64,000 bases of DNA. It comes from Amaurobius ferox. Lineage: Eukaryota; Arthropoda; Arachnida; Araneae; Amaurobiidae. The notes beneath the pieces were generated by a model, which saw only the letters and a list, made by a program, of their open reading frames with translations, was not told the DNA's origin and searched no databases. The stretch lies in NCBI GenBank assembly GCA_951213105.1, contig OX578138.1, positions 93,216,914 through 93,280,913 on the forward strand, in the 5' to 3' direction. Positions 35,876 through 50,577 of this stretch are shown one piece after another (position 1 is the first letter of the stretch; each line of letters starts with the position of its first letter). Made by a program: the position numbers and the translations under genes.

Positions 35876-37260
35876 CACTTTCCTTATATACATCGTATAA
35901 TGTACAAGGAAAGTATTGTGACGGGATCGAAAATTCGAATTTGAATTTTCGACGGGAGAACACGTTTCAAGCATCCCCGAACACGAGCCAAACGTTTTTG
36001 AGATTTTGTCTGTGTGTTTGTATGTGTGTGTGTGTGTGTGTGTGTGTCCGTGTGTGGAGACGATATCTCACGAACGAATGAGGCGATCTGAAAGTATGTG
36101 TGTTTGTGTGTGTATGTGTGTTTGTGTGTGTGTCAGTGAGTCTGTGCAGACGATGACTAACGAACGAATGGACCGATTCGAACGAAATTTGGAACAGAAA
36201 TTACAATTCGTGAACACTGGAAGCCTATTGTTTTTATACCAAATCGAATGTACAGTACACCCCTAAATTTTCGAGTGAAATTTTGGAAAAAATCATGAAA
36301 AAATCAAAACCTTTCAAAAAGTTACGTAAATAATCATTTCTTATATAATTTTTAATTAGAAAATGATTGCCATAAATTTTAGAATTCTAGCTTGAAAACG
36401 TTCTCGAGTTATTGTACATCTGTAAAAGAATATTTTAAAAGTCATATAAAATTAAAAAAAATATATTAACTATTGTGAAATATGTCCACTTTTTATAAGT
36501 AATATCATGCGATAAATTTCGTAACATCATGGTCGTGGATCTAGCTCGTTCCATACTTTAGGTAACACTCTTGTATTTGAACGCCAATAGTCATATTGGC
36601 TATAAGAATAACTTATTTTTCGTTCATAACGCTTGTCGAGATTTTGGTCGAATGCCGTCAACTTGGCGACTCTTTTAAATGTTGCTAAATTAACGAAAAT
36701 TTCGCCAAATTAATAAAGTGATGCTAAATCAATGAAAATGACGTCTAATTGATGAAAGTTCAATATCTTGGAAAAAACATAAGAGTAGACTGACTATAAG
36801 ACTAACTCATTTCACCGGCCGGTCGTCCGTAATGCTTGACGAGAAATTTAACGGGACGTCGCAAACTTAGCGACTATTTTAATTTTGCCAAAGTTACAAA
36901 AATGGAGTCAAATGGATAAAAATGATGCCAAATGAGAAGTAATGTTTCGCAAATTCTGATTTTCATCATATGACGGGCATACCTATTAGTATATAAGAAA
37001 TGCTCTTCTCCCCGTTTGTCTGTAACCATTTGTCACTTTGCAAATAAATTAAATTATCACCAACTTGGCAATATTTCTTCCCTTATTGAGAAAAATATCG
37101 TGAAAATTGAAAAAATGTCGCTAAATTAATGAAAATGACACCTAATTGATGAATTAATTGTTAAAATATTTTAATATATGGACTATATCGTTTATTGAGT
37201 GTGCTGTCAATATTGATAATTGTTTATTTAGAGTTGTGCGAAATATAAGTTAATTGGGTA
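35876..37260 (+). repeat. R1 dispersed repeat, copy 5 (long variant)
   Basis: A forward copy starting with the palindromic ACTTTCCTTATATACATCGT / ATAATGTACAAGGAAAGT hairpin, with two TG microsatellites (about 36008-36050 and 36090-36135) because the GTCTGTG-CGAACGAATG block is partly duplicated. It extends into the same extra tail (GGACTATATCGTTTATTGAG) as the long copy at 2101-3620. Confidence 0.75.
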
Positions 37261-37351
37261 TTTTGAAATAGTTTTGCATGTTGACGTCCGTAAAATTGCC
37301 GAATGTACAATTCGTCGATAAAAACAGAGCATCGTGTATATTATACATTAT

Positions 37352-38252
37352 TACTTTCCTTATATACATAATGTATAAGGAACGTATTGTGACGGGGTCG
37401 AAAATTCGAATTCGAGTTTTCGACGGGACAGCACGTTTCAAGCATCCCTGATCACGAATCAAACATTTTTTAAGTGATGTCTGTGTGTATGTGTGTGTGT
37501 GCGTGTGTGAAAGTATGTGTGTGTGTGTGTGTGTGTGTGTGTCAGTGAGTCTGTGGAGACGATAACAATCCGTAAACACTGGAAGCTTATTGTTTTTATA
37601 CGTAATCGAATGTTCAGAACCCCCCTAAATTTTCGAATGAAATTTTGAAAAAATCGTCAAAAAATCAAAACTAATAATAAATTTACGTAAATAGACATTT
37701 CTTATGTAATTTTTCATTAGAAAACGATTGGCATAAATTTTAGAACGCTAACATGAACCGTTCTCGAGATATTGTACATTTTTCAAAAAAATTATGAAAA
37801 AGTCACATAAAAAAAAAAAATTCCTATTGAGAAACATGTTCTTTTTTCATATGTAACACCATGCGATAAATTGAGTGACATCATTCTCGTGGATCTAGCT
37901 CGCTCCATTCATGAAAATATATACTTTGAATAATACATTTGTGTTTGAACGCCAATAGTCATTTATCTGCTGTATGAATAACTTTTTTCTTAGTGCATAA
38001 CGCTTGGCGAGATTTTGGCGACGAATTTGGCGAAATGTCGCCAACTTGGCGACTTTTTTGAAATGTTGCCAAATTAATGAAAATCTCAGCAAATGGATAA
38101 AAATGATGCTAAATCAATGAAAATGACGACTAATTGTCAATATCTTGGAAAGAATATTAGTATCTACTATAAGAAAAACCTATTTTTTTACTGTAAAAGT
38201 AGTAAATTCATTACATTATATAAGGAAATTTATATGCTGCCCACATCAGATT
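37352..38252 (+). repeat. R1 dispersed repeat, copy 6
   Basis: A forward copy with the start hairpin ACTTTCCTTATATACATAAT, a TG run at about 37486-37543, a small deletion of the GAACGAATGGACC block, and the standard end TTATATAAGGAAATTTATAT plus a T tail. Confidence 0.8.
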
Positions 38253-38780
38253 TTTTTTATACGTTCAAATATAAAAACAAACATTTAAAAATTATGTACT
38301 TTAAAACCAAACAGGTGAATACAGTACCTGATTAAACATTTTGGGGAACAAAATTTTGGAGGTCCCTATGTTTATATTCAAAAAATATTCGAGTAATTTA
38401 AAGTAATTGATTTACAGCCTCATTTGTGAAAAACAAAATAAAAGTTCTATAAATACATAATAATGTACTTTGAAAAATGCATTCCAATTGTTGAAAAACG
38501 TCTTCAACGATAATGAAATAAGAGCATTGAAAATACCAAAATATTCGAAAAAGTAAATATAAAGATTTTCTTTACTGTAATTTTCTCCTTCTTTGAAAAT
38601 AATAAAACTGCTGAAGCATGTCAGTGGTGAAAAAAATTAAAAAATAATAATATTTACTTTAATTAATTTTTTAAAATGCTTGCTTTTGTGCTTCAGTATA
38701 ATAAATTCATTCTTCATTGCATCAAAATTATTTGTTTCCATTAGTTTTTATTAGTAGAAATAAACGACTGAATATTTATG

Positions 38781-41670
38781 CATTCCAACCTTGACCCACT
38801 GAATTGTTCAACAATGAATATATATTTCACATTTCTCAAACTTCTCGTAGAAGCCCCCATTCCAACCATGACCCACTGAATTGTTCAGCCCTGAATATAC
38901 ATTTCACATTTCTCAAACTTCTCGTGGAAGCTCCCATTCCAACCTTGACCCACTGAATTGTTCAACAATGAATATATATTTCACATTTCTCAAACTTCTC
39001 GTAGAAGCCCCCATTCCAACCATGACCCACTGAATTGTTCAGCCCTGAATATACATTTCACATTTCTCAAACTTCTCGTGGAAGCTCCCATTCCAACCTT
39101 GACCCACTGAATTGTTCAACAATGAATATATATTTCACATTTCTCAAACTTCTCGTAGAAGCCCCCATTCCAACCATGACCCACTGAATTGTTCAGCCCT
39201 GAATATACATTTCACATTTCTCAAACTTCTCGTGGAAGCTCCCATTCCAACCTTGACCCACTGAATTGTTCAACAATGAATATATATTTCACATTTCTCA
39301 AACTTCTCGTAGAAGCCCCCATTCCAACCATGACCCACTGAATTGTTCAGCCCTGAATATACATTTCACATTTCTCAAACTTCTCGTGGAAGCTCCCATT
39401 CCAACCTTGACCCACTGAATTGTTCAACAATGAATATATATTTCACATTTCTCAAACTTCTCGTAGAAGCCCCCATTCCAACCATGACCCACTGAATTGT
39501 TCAGCTATGAATATACATTTCACATTTCTCAAACTTCTCGTGGAAGCTCCCATTCCAACCTTGACCCACTGAATTGTTCAACATTGAATATATATTTCAC
39601 ATTTCTCAAACTTCTCGTAGAAGCCCCCATTCCAACCATGACCCACTGAATTGTTCAGCCCTGAATATACATTTCACATTTCTCAAACTTCTCGTGGAAG
39701 CTCCCATTCCAACCTTGACCCACTGAATTGTTCAACAATGAATATATATTTCACATTTCTCAAACTTCTCGTAGAAGCCCCCATTCCAACCATGACCCAC
39801 TGAATTGTTCAGCCCTGAATATACATTTCACATTTCTCAAACTTCTCGTGGAAGCTCCCATTCCAACCTTGACCCACTGAATTGTTCAACAATGAATATA
39901 TATTTCACATTTCTCAAACTTCTCGTAGAAGCCCCCATTCCAACCATGACCCACTGAATTGTTCAGCCCTGAATATACATTTCACATTTCTCAAACTTCT
40001 CGTGGAAGCTCCCATTCCAACCTTGACCCACTGAATTGTTCAACAATGAATATATATTTCACATTTCTCAAACTTCTCGTAGAAGCCCCCATTCCAACCA
40101 TGACCCACTGAATTGTTCAGCCCTGAATATACATTTCACATTTCTCAAACTTCTCGTGGAAGCTCCCATTCCAACCTTGACCCACTGAATTGTTCAACAA
40201 TGAATATATATTTCACATTTCTCAAACTTCTCGTAGAAGCCCCCATTCCAACCATGACCCACTGAATTGTTCAGCCCTGAATATACATTTCACATTTCTC
40301 AAACTTCTCGTGGAAGCTCCCATTCCAACCTTGACCCACTGAATTGTTCAACAATGAATATATATTTCACATTTCTCAAACTTCTCGTAGAAGCCCCCAT
40401 TCCAACCATGACCCACTGAATTGTTTAGCCCTGAATATACATTTCACATTTCTCAAACTTCTCGTGGAAGCTCCCATTCCAACCTTGACCCACTGAATTG
40501 TTCAACATTGAATATATATTTCACATTTCTCAAACTTCTCGTAGAAGCCCCCATTCCAACCATGACCCACTGAATTGTTCAGCCCTGAATATACATTTCA
40601 CATTTCTCAAACTTCTCGTGGAAGCTCCCATTCCAACCTTGACCCACTGAATTGTTCAACAATGAATATATATTTCACATTTCTCAAACTTCTCGTAGAA
40701 GCCCCCATTCCAACCATGACCCACTGAATTGTTCAGCCCTGAATATACATTTCACATTTCTCAAACTTCTCGTGGAAGCTCCCATTCCAACCTTGACCCA
40801 ATGAATTGTTCAACAATGAATATATATTTCACATTTCTCAAACTTCTCGTAGAAGCCCCCATTCCAACCATGACCCACTGAATTGTTCAGCCCTGAATAT
40901 ACATTTCACATTTCTCAAACTTCTCGTGGAAGCTCCCATTCCAACCTTGACCCACTGAATTGTTCAACAATGAATATATATTTCACATTTCTCAAACTTC
41001 TCGTAGAAGCCCCCATTCCAACCATGACCCACTGAATTGTTCAGCCCTGAATATACATTTCACATTTCTCAAACTTCTTGTGGAAGCTCCCATTCCAACC
41101 TTGACCCACTGAATTGTTCAACAATGAATATATATTTCACATTTCTCAAACTTCTCGTAGAAGCCCCCATTCCAACCATGACCCACTGAATTGTTCAGCC
41201 CTGAATATACATTTCACATTTCTCAAACTTCTCGTGGAAGCTCCCATTCCAACCTTGACCCACTGAATTGTTCAACAATGAATATATATTTCACATTTCT
41301 CAAACTTCTCGTAGAAGCCCCCATTCCAACCATGACCCACTGAATTGTTCAGCCCTGAATATACATTTCACATTTCTCAAACTTCTCGTGGAAGCTCCCA
41401 TTCCAACCTTGACCCACTGAATTGTTCAACAATGAATATATATTTCACATTTCTCAAACTTCTCGTAGAAGCCCCCATTCCAACCTTGACCCACTGAATT
41501 GCTCAGCTCTGAATATACATTTCCCATTTCTTAAATTTATCGCAAAACCTCCAGTCCCACCTTGTCCCACTGGATTATTCAGCCCTAAATATACATTTCC
41601 AATTTTTGAAACTTCTAGTGGTACCCACAGTCCGAACTCGACCCATAGGGTTTTTCTGCCCTGAATATCA
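38781..41670 (+). repeat. 77-bp satellite with 154-bp higher-order unit
   Basis: About 37 monomers of 77 bp. Two monomer types alternate strictly: type A with CATTCCAACCTTGACCCACT, TTCAACAATGAATATATATT and GTAGAAGCCCC; type B with CATTCCAACCATGACCCACT, TTCAGCCCTGAATATACATT and GTGGAAGCTCC. The 154-bp dimers are nearly identical over most of the array (starts at 38781, 38935 and so on). The last three monomers (about 41480-41670) are strongly diverged, as expected at the edge of an array homogenised by unequal exchange. No coding. Confidence 0.97.
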
Positions 41671-44054
<2,384 letters not shown>

Positions 44055-44800
44055 ATTTATAATATAAACACCTTGATTTATCTGTCTGGTTATCTGTCTA
44101 TCTCTGGGTAACGCTTCGCGAAATTGTAGTGTCGAAATTGGCGGAATATCGCCAACTTGGCGAGATACTTGAAATGCTGCCAAATTGACAGAAATGTCGC
44201 TAAATTGATAAAATTGTAGCCAAATTGATAAAAATGTAGCCAAATTGATAAAAATGTAGCCAAATTGATAAAAATGTAGCCAAACTGGTAAAAACTAATT
44301 GTTAAAAATTCAATATCTTGGAAAAATATAAGAATCTACTATAAGAATAACCTATTTATATTTAACGCTTTGCGAAATTCAGGCGACGAATTTTGGAGGC
44401 ATATCGCCAACTTGGAGAGTCTTCTTAACTGCTGCTAAATTGACGAAAATGGCCCCAAATTGATAAAATTGACGCTAAATAAATGAAAATGACGACTAAT
44501 CGATGAACATTCAATACTTTGGAAATAACATAACAAACGACTTACTACGAATAACCCATTCCACCGCCCGTCTGTAATGCTTGAAAAAAAATTTGGCGGG
44601 ATATCGCAAACTTGGTGATATTTTAAATATTGACAAATTGACAAAATATGTCACCAAATTGATATAAATAACGCTAAATGGGAGGCAATGCTTTGCGGAT
44701 GTTTAATTCCGTCATATGACGGGCATACCTTTTAGTGGATTAAGAAAGAAGTTACGAAATAAATTGAGTCTATAGGGAAAGTCTTGTACTGTCCACGTCA
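44055..44800 (+). repeat. R1 fragment with 21-bp tandem block
   Basis: The reverse-complement partner of 29640-30300. It includes a run of near-identical units CAAATTGATAAAAATGTAGC (about 44180-44290) and the CATATGACGGGCATACCTTT end also seen at 36965. Confidence 0.75.
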
Positions 44801-45710
44801 GATTGTTTTTCAAGAAAAGTAGGTCCACGAATGTAAAAGGAAATAGTAGTGTTTGAGTTGCACAATCCTTAAACAATCATAAAATCAATAGTCACCCAAG
44901 GGGAATCAGGCATATTTCATCAGTACGTTGGATTGGTACCACTTGTTAAAAGCTAGATCTTTGAAATGTACTGGGTGCATATACATCTGTATCTATAGTT
45001 TTATCGATATTTATTGTTAACTGCGACTGCTAAAGTTGTAGCCGTTAGCCGTAAAAGCACCGTATGTAGTGTGTACTAAACACGAGAAAATTATTGTAAC
45101 ATTTAAAACTTAAGAGCATGAAAACCAAAATACACTGTACTAGAGTTCTGTGTTCTTTATATTTGTATTTTCATTCAATTTTTTTTTATTTTCCCCACTA
45201 GACATGGTGATGCACAGGGAAGGTATTAGAATCCTGTCGAAAATCGCAACTCGACTTGTCGATGGATCTACTCTTTTCGAGCAGTCTAGAACTCGAAAAA
45301 AATAGTTTTAGCGTGACATCTATGTCTGTGTATCTGCCTGTTTGTCTGTGAGTCTGTAGTCTGCATGTATGTCTGTCTGTGCATTGTATGTATCCACTTT
45401 CGCTGGAAAACTAATTAACCAAATTCTACAACATTTAGTAGATAAGTCTCTTGGGGGTTATCTTGGTGATGGTTAGATTTTGGTACGATTCAGATGAAAA
45501 GAAACTCCCTTTTTTTACAAAATGGCTCATAAAAAAGAATGTAAATAAATCACCCGCGGGATACTTGGGGGCTGATTAGATGTTGATACGATTCGGAAAT
45601 AAAGAACATGCATTATTTTTTTTGTGGGGGGGAGGATGGTCTGAAAAAAAACTGCCAAAATCAAAATTATAAGACTACGGTATACGCACATGTATCAATT
45701 AAATCTTTGT
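44801..45710. other. Spacer with diverged CTGT-rich repeat
   Basis: No gene. Around 45200-45480 a passage (GACATGGTGATGCACAGGGA, GTCGAAAATCGCAACTCGAC, TCTGTGAGTCTG) keeps the same layout as the start of R1 and is probably a distant relative. Confidence 0.45.
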
Positions 45711-46640
45711 TACTTTCCTCACATACAATAATGTATTAGGAAAGTATTGTGACGGGGACGAAAATTCGAATTCGAGTTTTCGACGGGAGAGCACGTTTCA
45801 AGCATCCCTGATCACGAATCGAACATTTTTTATGTCTGTGTCTGTGTGTGTGTGTGCGTGTGTGTGTGTGTCAAAGAGTGTGTGGAGACGATAACTGACG
45901 AACGAATGGACCGATTCGAACGCAATTTGGTACAAAAATCACAATCCATGAATACTCGATGTCTGTTGTTTCTATACGCAATCGAATGTTCAGAACCCTC
46001 CCTAAATTTTCGAATGAAATTTTAAAAAAATCATCAGAAAATCAAAGCCTCTACTAAAGTTACGCAAATAGACATTTCTCATGTAATTTTTCATTAGAAA
46101 TCGATTAACATAAATTTTACAACGTTTTCGAGATATTACACATTTAAAAAATATATCAAAGAATTATATAAAATAAAAAAATATATTTTCTATTGAGAAA
46201 CATGTTCACTTTTCACATGTAATGTCATGCGATAAATTTGGTGACATCATTCTCGTGGATCTAGCTCATTCCATTCATGAAAAAAGATACTTTGAGTAAT
46301 ACTTTGTATTTGAAAGCCAATAGTCATTTATATGCTATAAGAATAAATTATTTCTCCATCATAACGCTTGCCGAGATTTTGGCGAGGAATTTGGCGGAAT
46401 TTTGCCAACTTGGCGACTTTTTTAAATGTTGCCAAATTAAAGAAAATCTCGTCAAATGGATAAAAATGAGGCTATATCAATGAAAATAACGACTAATTGA
46501 CGAAAATTCAATATCTTGGAAAAAATATAAATATCTATTATAAGAATAACCTATTTTGTTTTTACTGTAAAAGTAGTAAATACATTGCATTATATAAGGA
46601 AAATCATGTGCTGCCCACATTAGATTTTTGTATACGTAAT
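45711..46640 (+). repeat. R1 dispersed repeat, copy 7
   Basis: A near full-length forward copy: ACTTTCCTCACATACAATAATG start hairpin (imperfect), AATTCGAATTCGAG block, short TG run at about 45840-45870, conserved middle, end TTATATAAGGAAAATCATGTG. Confidence 0.85.
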
Positions 46641-47059
46641 TTCTGACGACGACAATTAGTGACTCAACATATTTTAGTGTTTTCGTATTTTTGCCATATA
46701 GCTGTTGAAACTGCATTCAGTTAGAAAATGAAAACAGAAATTGAAATACACTGAAAATTCAGTGCAATTTCAAATAATCGTCTGAGTTATTTTGTTCTAT
46801 TAAACTCCATATAATGAATTATAAGAGAAAGAAAGGAAGAATCAATTTAAGTCTGTAGGGAAAGTTGTGTGCTGTCCACATCAGATGTTTTCAGCTTGAA
46901 CAAATATACACACATAAGCATGCATAGGATTACTGAAACTAAAATTTTTCAATTTGACAATTACACTTCTTAAAATATTAACCTGGCAATTTTATACTTC
47001 ATCAATTCCTCACAGTTTTCTATAATAATACTTTCTACATAATGCTCAAAATAACAAAT
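46641..47059. other. No recognisable gene
   Basis: Spacer. It contains a second GTGCTGTCCACATCAGATGT word similar to the R1 end at 46605. Confidence 0.4.
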
Positions 47060-47330
47060 ATTGAAGTTTCAATATGTTACAAAGTACAATATCGATACTT
47101 CTTAAGCTATCGAGAAAGTTCGTGCTTAGACTATGATCACCGAACTCCAAGAGCGTCCTATCACTTCAAAAGAAAAACAAAGCCTGACGACCCCATTTGT
47201 ATTCTTCACTCGCGGAGATAGTTTTTAGTTTTTTTTCCCACTTGGGAAGTTTCAGAAAATGGCAATTTACACCATTTTCTAAAAGTGAAAATTGCCAATT
47301 ACATTTCTTTTAAAACTTCTTTGGCACGTT
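47060..47330 (+). repeat. R2 dispersed repeat, copy 4
   Basis: It carries CAATATCGATACTTCTTAAG, GTTCGTGCTTAGACTATGAT, CACCGAACTCCAAGAGC, CTATCACTTCAAAAGAAAAA and CCACTTGGGAAGTTTCAGAA in the R2 order. Confidence 0.7.
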
Positions 47331-47394
47331 GTCTTATGACTCAAATGAATACAAAGAAAAATGTATAAACATGTGTATATGTTAAGGGTAAAGC

Positions 47395-47565
47395 TCAAAC
47401 TTGGATAAACCTAGGTTTATTCAAGTGAAGTCGCATTAACCGAAAGGGCTGGATAAACCTAGGTTTATCCAACACTACTTGGGTAATCGTAGGTGTATCC
47501 AACACTACTTGGGTAGTCCTAAATTTATCCAACACTACTTGGATAAACCTAAGTTTAGCCAGCCC
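47395..47565. repeat. 30-bp tandem repeat with GGATAAACCTAGGTTTATCC palindrome
   Basis: CCAACACTACTTGG recurs at exact 30-bp steps (around 47471, 47501 and 47531). Two copies of the palindrome GATAAACCTAGGTTTAT and a further GGATAAACCTAAGTTTAGCC flank them. Non-coding. Confidence 0.8.
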
Positions 47566-49190
47566 TGCTCAGATAAAAATTTCGTCTGAGTTTTCCAAGA
47601 GGTATACCAAGTATTGCATCCGATGTACATAAATCAATTGCAGCCATCAACTGACCTTTACTACAGTATTTGAAAAAGTGGAATAATGGACAATTTGTGC
47701 ATTGTATAGCAAAGTTCCTGAGATGTATTAGTTGGTGGTGTCCATACATCGACTCTCTTTACACTTTTAAAAAGTAGTCTATAATTCTACGAATGGAATA
47801 TATAGTAATTAACCCAAGTAGTATACTCAATAAATACCACCAACCTACCTTCCCTACCCTATGCAAAATATTGTGATATTGGACAGTTTGTGTAGTGTAT
47901 GTCAGTGCCCAGAGGTAGTATAAATTGATAGTGGTAATTAATACACTTTTCCTACACTTTTTTAAATCATGGACTGGATTCCTACATATTGGGTTCGTGG
48001 AACTGTCCTCGGGTAGTTTTAATTAGGTAGTAGCCATTGACCTACTTTCACTTTACTTTTAGAAAAAATGAAATACTGTACCATTTGAGGGAAATAGATT
48101 AATGTATCGGAGTAGTTTAACTTAATGCTGGCTCCGAACCGATTATATTAAAATTTAAAGCAATTTTAAATTTCATCAAATAAATTGAGATAATAAATAG
48201 TAAAGCTATACAAATGTCTAACGCAAATTCTGTCAGCTTATTATCAAATGTGTTTTCCTGAAAATTTTCAAAACGGCAAATACATATTTAATGTTAAATC
48301 GGTCAAAACATGAAGAAATTATGTATTGTGGATAAGTATTACGGTCGCCAAAATGCAATAAAGGCAAATATATTTTTTAAAAATTTCTTTTATAAAGTTA
48401 TTTTATTTTTAATTAATTTATCAGCTGCCGGTAAAAAGATAAAATTTAACCATCTGTTTATTTCAGGTGTTTTTGTAAGATGCAGTTTTGAAATACAAAG
48501 AAGTGGAAAGAATATTTTTGGGAATTCTACTTTTGCGATTTTTTTTACTTTTTGGAAATTTTATAATAAGCCTGAGTTAATTACAAAGTGGAATAATTGA
48601 TGATAAATTCAAATTGTTGTCTTAAATGTTTTAATACATGTTTTTTTTTTATTTGATGCGCGCTGGAAAGCGTCCTTGGGAAATATATTTGCTCGAAATC
48701 GTAAATCTTGGTATCACGCGTTAGCTGGGAGCTGCAGGTGTAGCGGGCTGGCAGCCCGGACTAAAGATTTCTCTAATTTATATTAGATCAGTCAGATATC
48801 AGCAATTTTGGTTTCTAAAATTAACGGTGACCTGCCCACATAGCTAGTGAGAACCTGGAATGTGCCAGATACATATTCAATCAACTATTTTTTATAACCA
48901 GCAATGAGCTAATTAGTTTTACACCACTCACTTTTATTCACCAAGTTTTATTTTACATTTTCATCTTCAGTCGGATTATTCCATCAAATTTTGTATGGAT
49001 TAAATTATTTTTGAAGTAACTAAGAATATTATATTTTATTTAATAATTATGTAAAATATTAAAACTGTATACAATAATCATAAAATACTAAAATATGAAA
49101 AGTTAAGAAGTTTGTGGTGGTGGTTACTGGGGCTGTAAAAACTATCGGTTTGGTTTTCATCACTTATGTAAAAACTGTTGGACTCTATGG
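47566..49190. other. Spacer toward the Polinton left end
   Basis: No known gene. A 96-codon open frame at 48310-48600 is lysine- and phenylalanine-rich with no motif. Around 48655-48780 the GC content rises locally (GCGCGCTGGAAAGCGTCC, TAGCGGGCTGGCAGCCCGG). The left end of the Polinton probably lies between here and 49.2 kb, but it cannot be placed without the right terminal repeat. Confidence 0.4.
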
Positions 49191-49204
49191 AAGCAATAGT
49201 AGTG

Positions 49205-49965
49205 TGGGAATGAGAGAGCTGGACCACAGCCATAAACCCCCCATAAAAACCACACCCACTTTTAGAATGTAATGGCTCTATTTTATCCACACAAATGTGA
49301 TTACACAATGGTGTGAAACCCCCATTAAAACCACACCCACTTTTAGAATGTAATGGCTCTATATCACCCATAAAATTTCCACCCACTTTTAAAAAACAAT
49401 GGTGCGAAACCCACCCATAAAATTTCCACCCACTTTTAAAAAACAATGGTGCGAAACCCACCCATAAAATTTCCACCCACTTTTAAAAAACAATGGTGCG
49501 AAACCCACCCATAAAATTTCCACCCACTTTTAAACCCAATGGCTCGCAAAACCCCATAAAAACCGGACCCACTTTTAGAAAGTAATGGCTCTATTTTATC
49601 CACACAAATTCGATTAAACAATGGTTCTCAAAACCCCATTAAAACCACACCCACTTTTAGAATGTAATGGCTCTATTTCAGCCATACAAATTCGATTAAA
49701 CAATGGGGTAAAGACCTCCATTAAAGCTACACCCCTTTTAGAATAGTGATGGCTCTATTTCAACCATACAAATTAAACAAGCAATGGTATCAAAATCAAC
49801 CATAAGCAAGGTTCTAGCGCAAGCACCTTCCGAGAAAGTGATGGCTCTATTTCAACCACACCAATTTTCCGGACCGAACAAGCAAAAAGTCGCTGAGCCG
49901 GAAGGGTACCCCCTACGCATGCCGCAACGTCGCGACCCCTTTTAGAATCTGCGGGTTCATACCCC
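49205..49965. repeat. C-rich minisatellite at the Polinton left end
   Basis: It is built of CCACCCACTTTTA-type units. Four copies of CCCACTTTTAAAAAACAATG-like units step by exactly 47 bp (49382, 49429, 49476, 49523). On both sides are longer units of about 85 bp with CCACACCCACTTTTAGAATG, TAATGGCTCTATTT and AAATTCGATTAAACAATGG. Since 47 is not divisible by 3 and the frames change, I do not accept the minus-strand open frames (49078-49621) as genes. The location next to the first Polinton gene suggests terminal or subterminal repeat DNA. Confidence 0.8.
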
Positions 49966-49977
49966 AACAATATTTTA

Positions 49978-50022
49978 AGCACTTAAAGAAAAGAATTCTA
50001 ATGTAAAGAAAGAACAAAAACC
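49978..50022 (+). promoter_or_regulatory. Early-type leader of the first OB-like gene
   Basis: AGCACTTAAAGAAAAGAATT followed by TAATGTAAAGAAAGAACAAA just upstream of the ATG. It aligns almost base for base with the 41 bp before the polymerase ATG (60938-60978). No TATAAATAA box is present, unlike at the capsid genes. Confidence 0.6.
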
Positions 50023-50325
50023 ATGGAACTGTTGAACAAACTAAACGCACTTAGTACATTGGAAGGAAGTTTCAAGAAGATGCATGAGCTCAATATCGAC
50101 GAAAAATACCCTGTCATGGAAATCAAACAGGTCAAAACCAAATATGGTGACAAACTAGTAGTGGAGTTAGAAGACGGCACAAAAATGTATCTACCGAAAC
50201 GATGCGATGAAAATGCGTCCGACTATATGAAGCTTAATGAGATTAAACCTCTATTCTTTGTATATTTGGGAACTAAAGATGTCGGGAAAGCACTACCAGC
50301 GCAAATGTTTAAATTTGAACAGTAA
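50023..50325 (+). CDS. Small OB-fold-like Polinton protein (paralogue of 60482-60853)
   Basis: 100 aa, function unproven. After a short N-terminal helix ([10 protein letters not shown]) the chain alternates predicted beta strands: [20 protein letters not shown] and then [10 protein letters not shown], a layout that recalls single-strand DNA-binding OB folds. Proteins with this K-T-K-Y-G ... V-x-L-x-(D/N)-x(2)-x-x-L-P-R pattern are common companions of animal Polintons. The gene at 60482 has the same start (LxKLNxLST) and the same strand order. It shares its leader with the DNA polymerase, so an early role near replication is plausible (inference). A perfect hairpin follows the stop. Confidence 0.65.
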   Translation: MELLNKLNALSTLEGSFKKMHELNIDEKYPVMEIKQVKTKYGDKLVVELEDGTKMYLPKRCDENASDYMKLNEIKPLFFVYLGTKDVGKALPAQMFKFEQ

Positions 50326-50331
50326 ATTTTC

Positions 50332-50357
50332 TTTTAATGGTATCATCACCATTAAAA
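50332..50357 (+). terminator. 3' hairpin after the first OB-like gene
   Basis: 10-bp perfect stem TTTTAATGGT / ACCATTAAAA with loop ATCATC, seven bases after the stop codon. It belongs to the class of inverted repeats that close all transcription units of this element. Confidence 0.7.
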
Positions 50358-50530
50358 AATATACAACTTCGTCGATTTTTAGGACCAATCCCGGACATAT
50401 CACATCTTTTCCCTAGAAGATTAACTCTGATTTGACCCTCCTTTCCAGTCAGCCGCTCTCTGATGCCCTTGATGGCTTTCCCTGTGGTGGCATGTGTTGC
50501 CTTTCCCTTGGAGTTGTTGTAAGTCGCTCA
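50345..50530 (-). pseudogene. Fragment resembling RNA polymerase II largest subunit (RPB1 clamp region)
   Basis: On the minus strand an ATG-less open stretch of about 65 codons contains [20 protein letters not shown] followed by [10 protein letters not shown]. The RPB1 family has the near-invariant block KSxxQRLKGKEGRxRGNLMG KRVDFSART in its clamp/switch region, preceded by an ATxKSGRP stretch; here ATTGKAIKG stands at that place. Similarity stops after CDMS. It is not a working gene. It may be a captured host fragment, or a remnant of a viral polymerase subunit. Identified by eye only. Confidence 0.5.
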
Positions 50531-50577
50531 TCGAGAGCACATTGAAAATAATCATTAAAAATTTTTGCAAAATGCCT

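Noticed and set aside
38781..41670. CRISPR-like regular spacing
   Set aside because: The whole 77-bp unit is repeated, with no unique spacers, in an animal genome.
48310..48600. 96-codon ORF left of the Polinton
   Set aside because: Low-complexity Lys/Phe-rich sequence without motif or context.
49078..49621. Minus-strand repeat ORFs with KSGxxFYGG motifs
   Set aside because: The repeat period of 47 bp breaks the frame, there is no late box, and the DNA is minisatellite.
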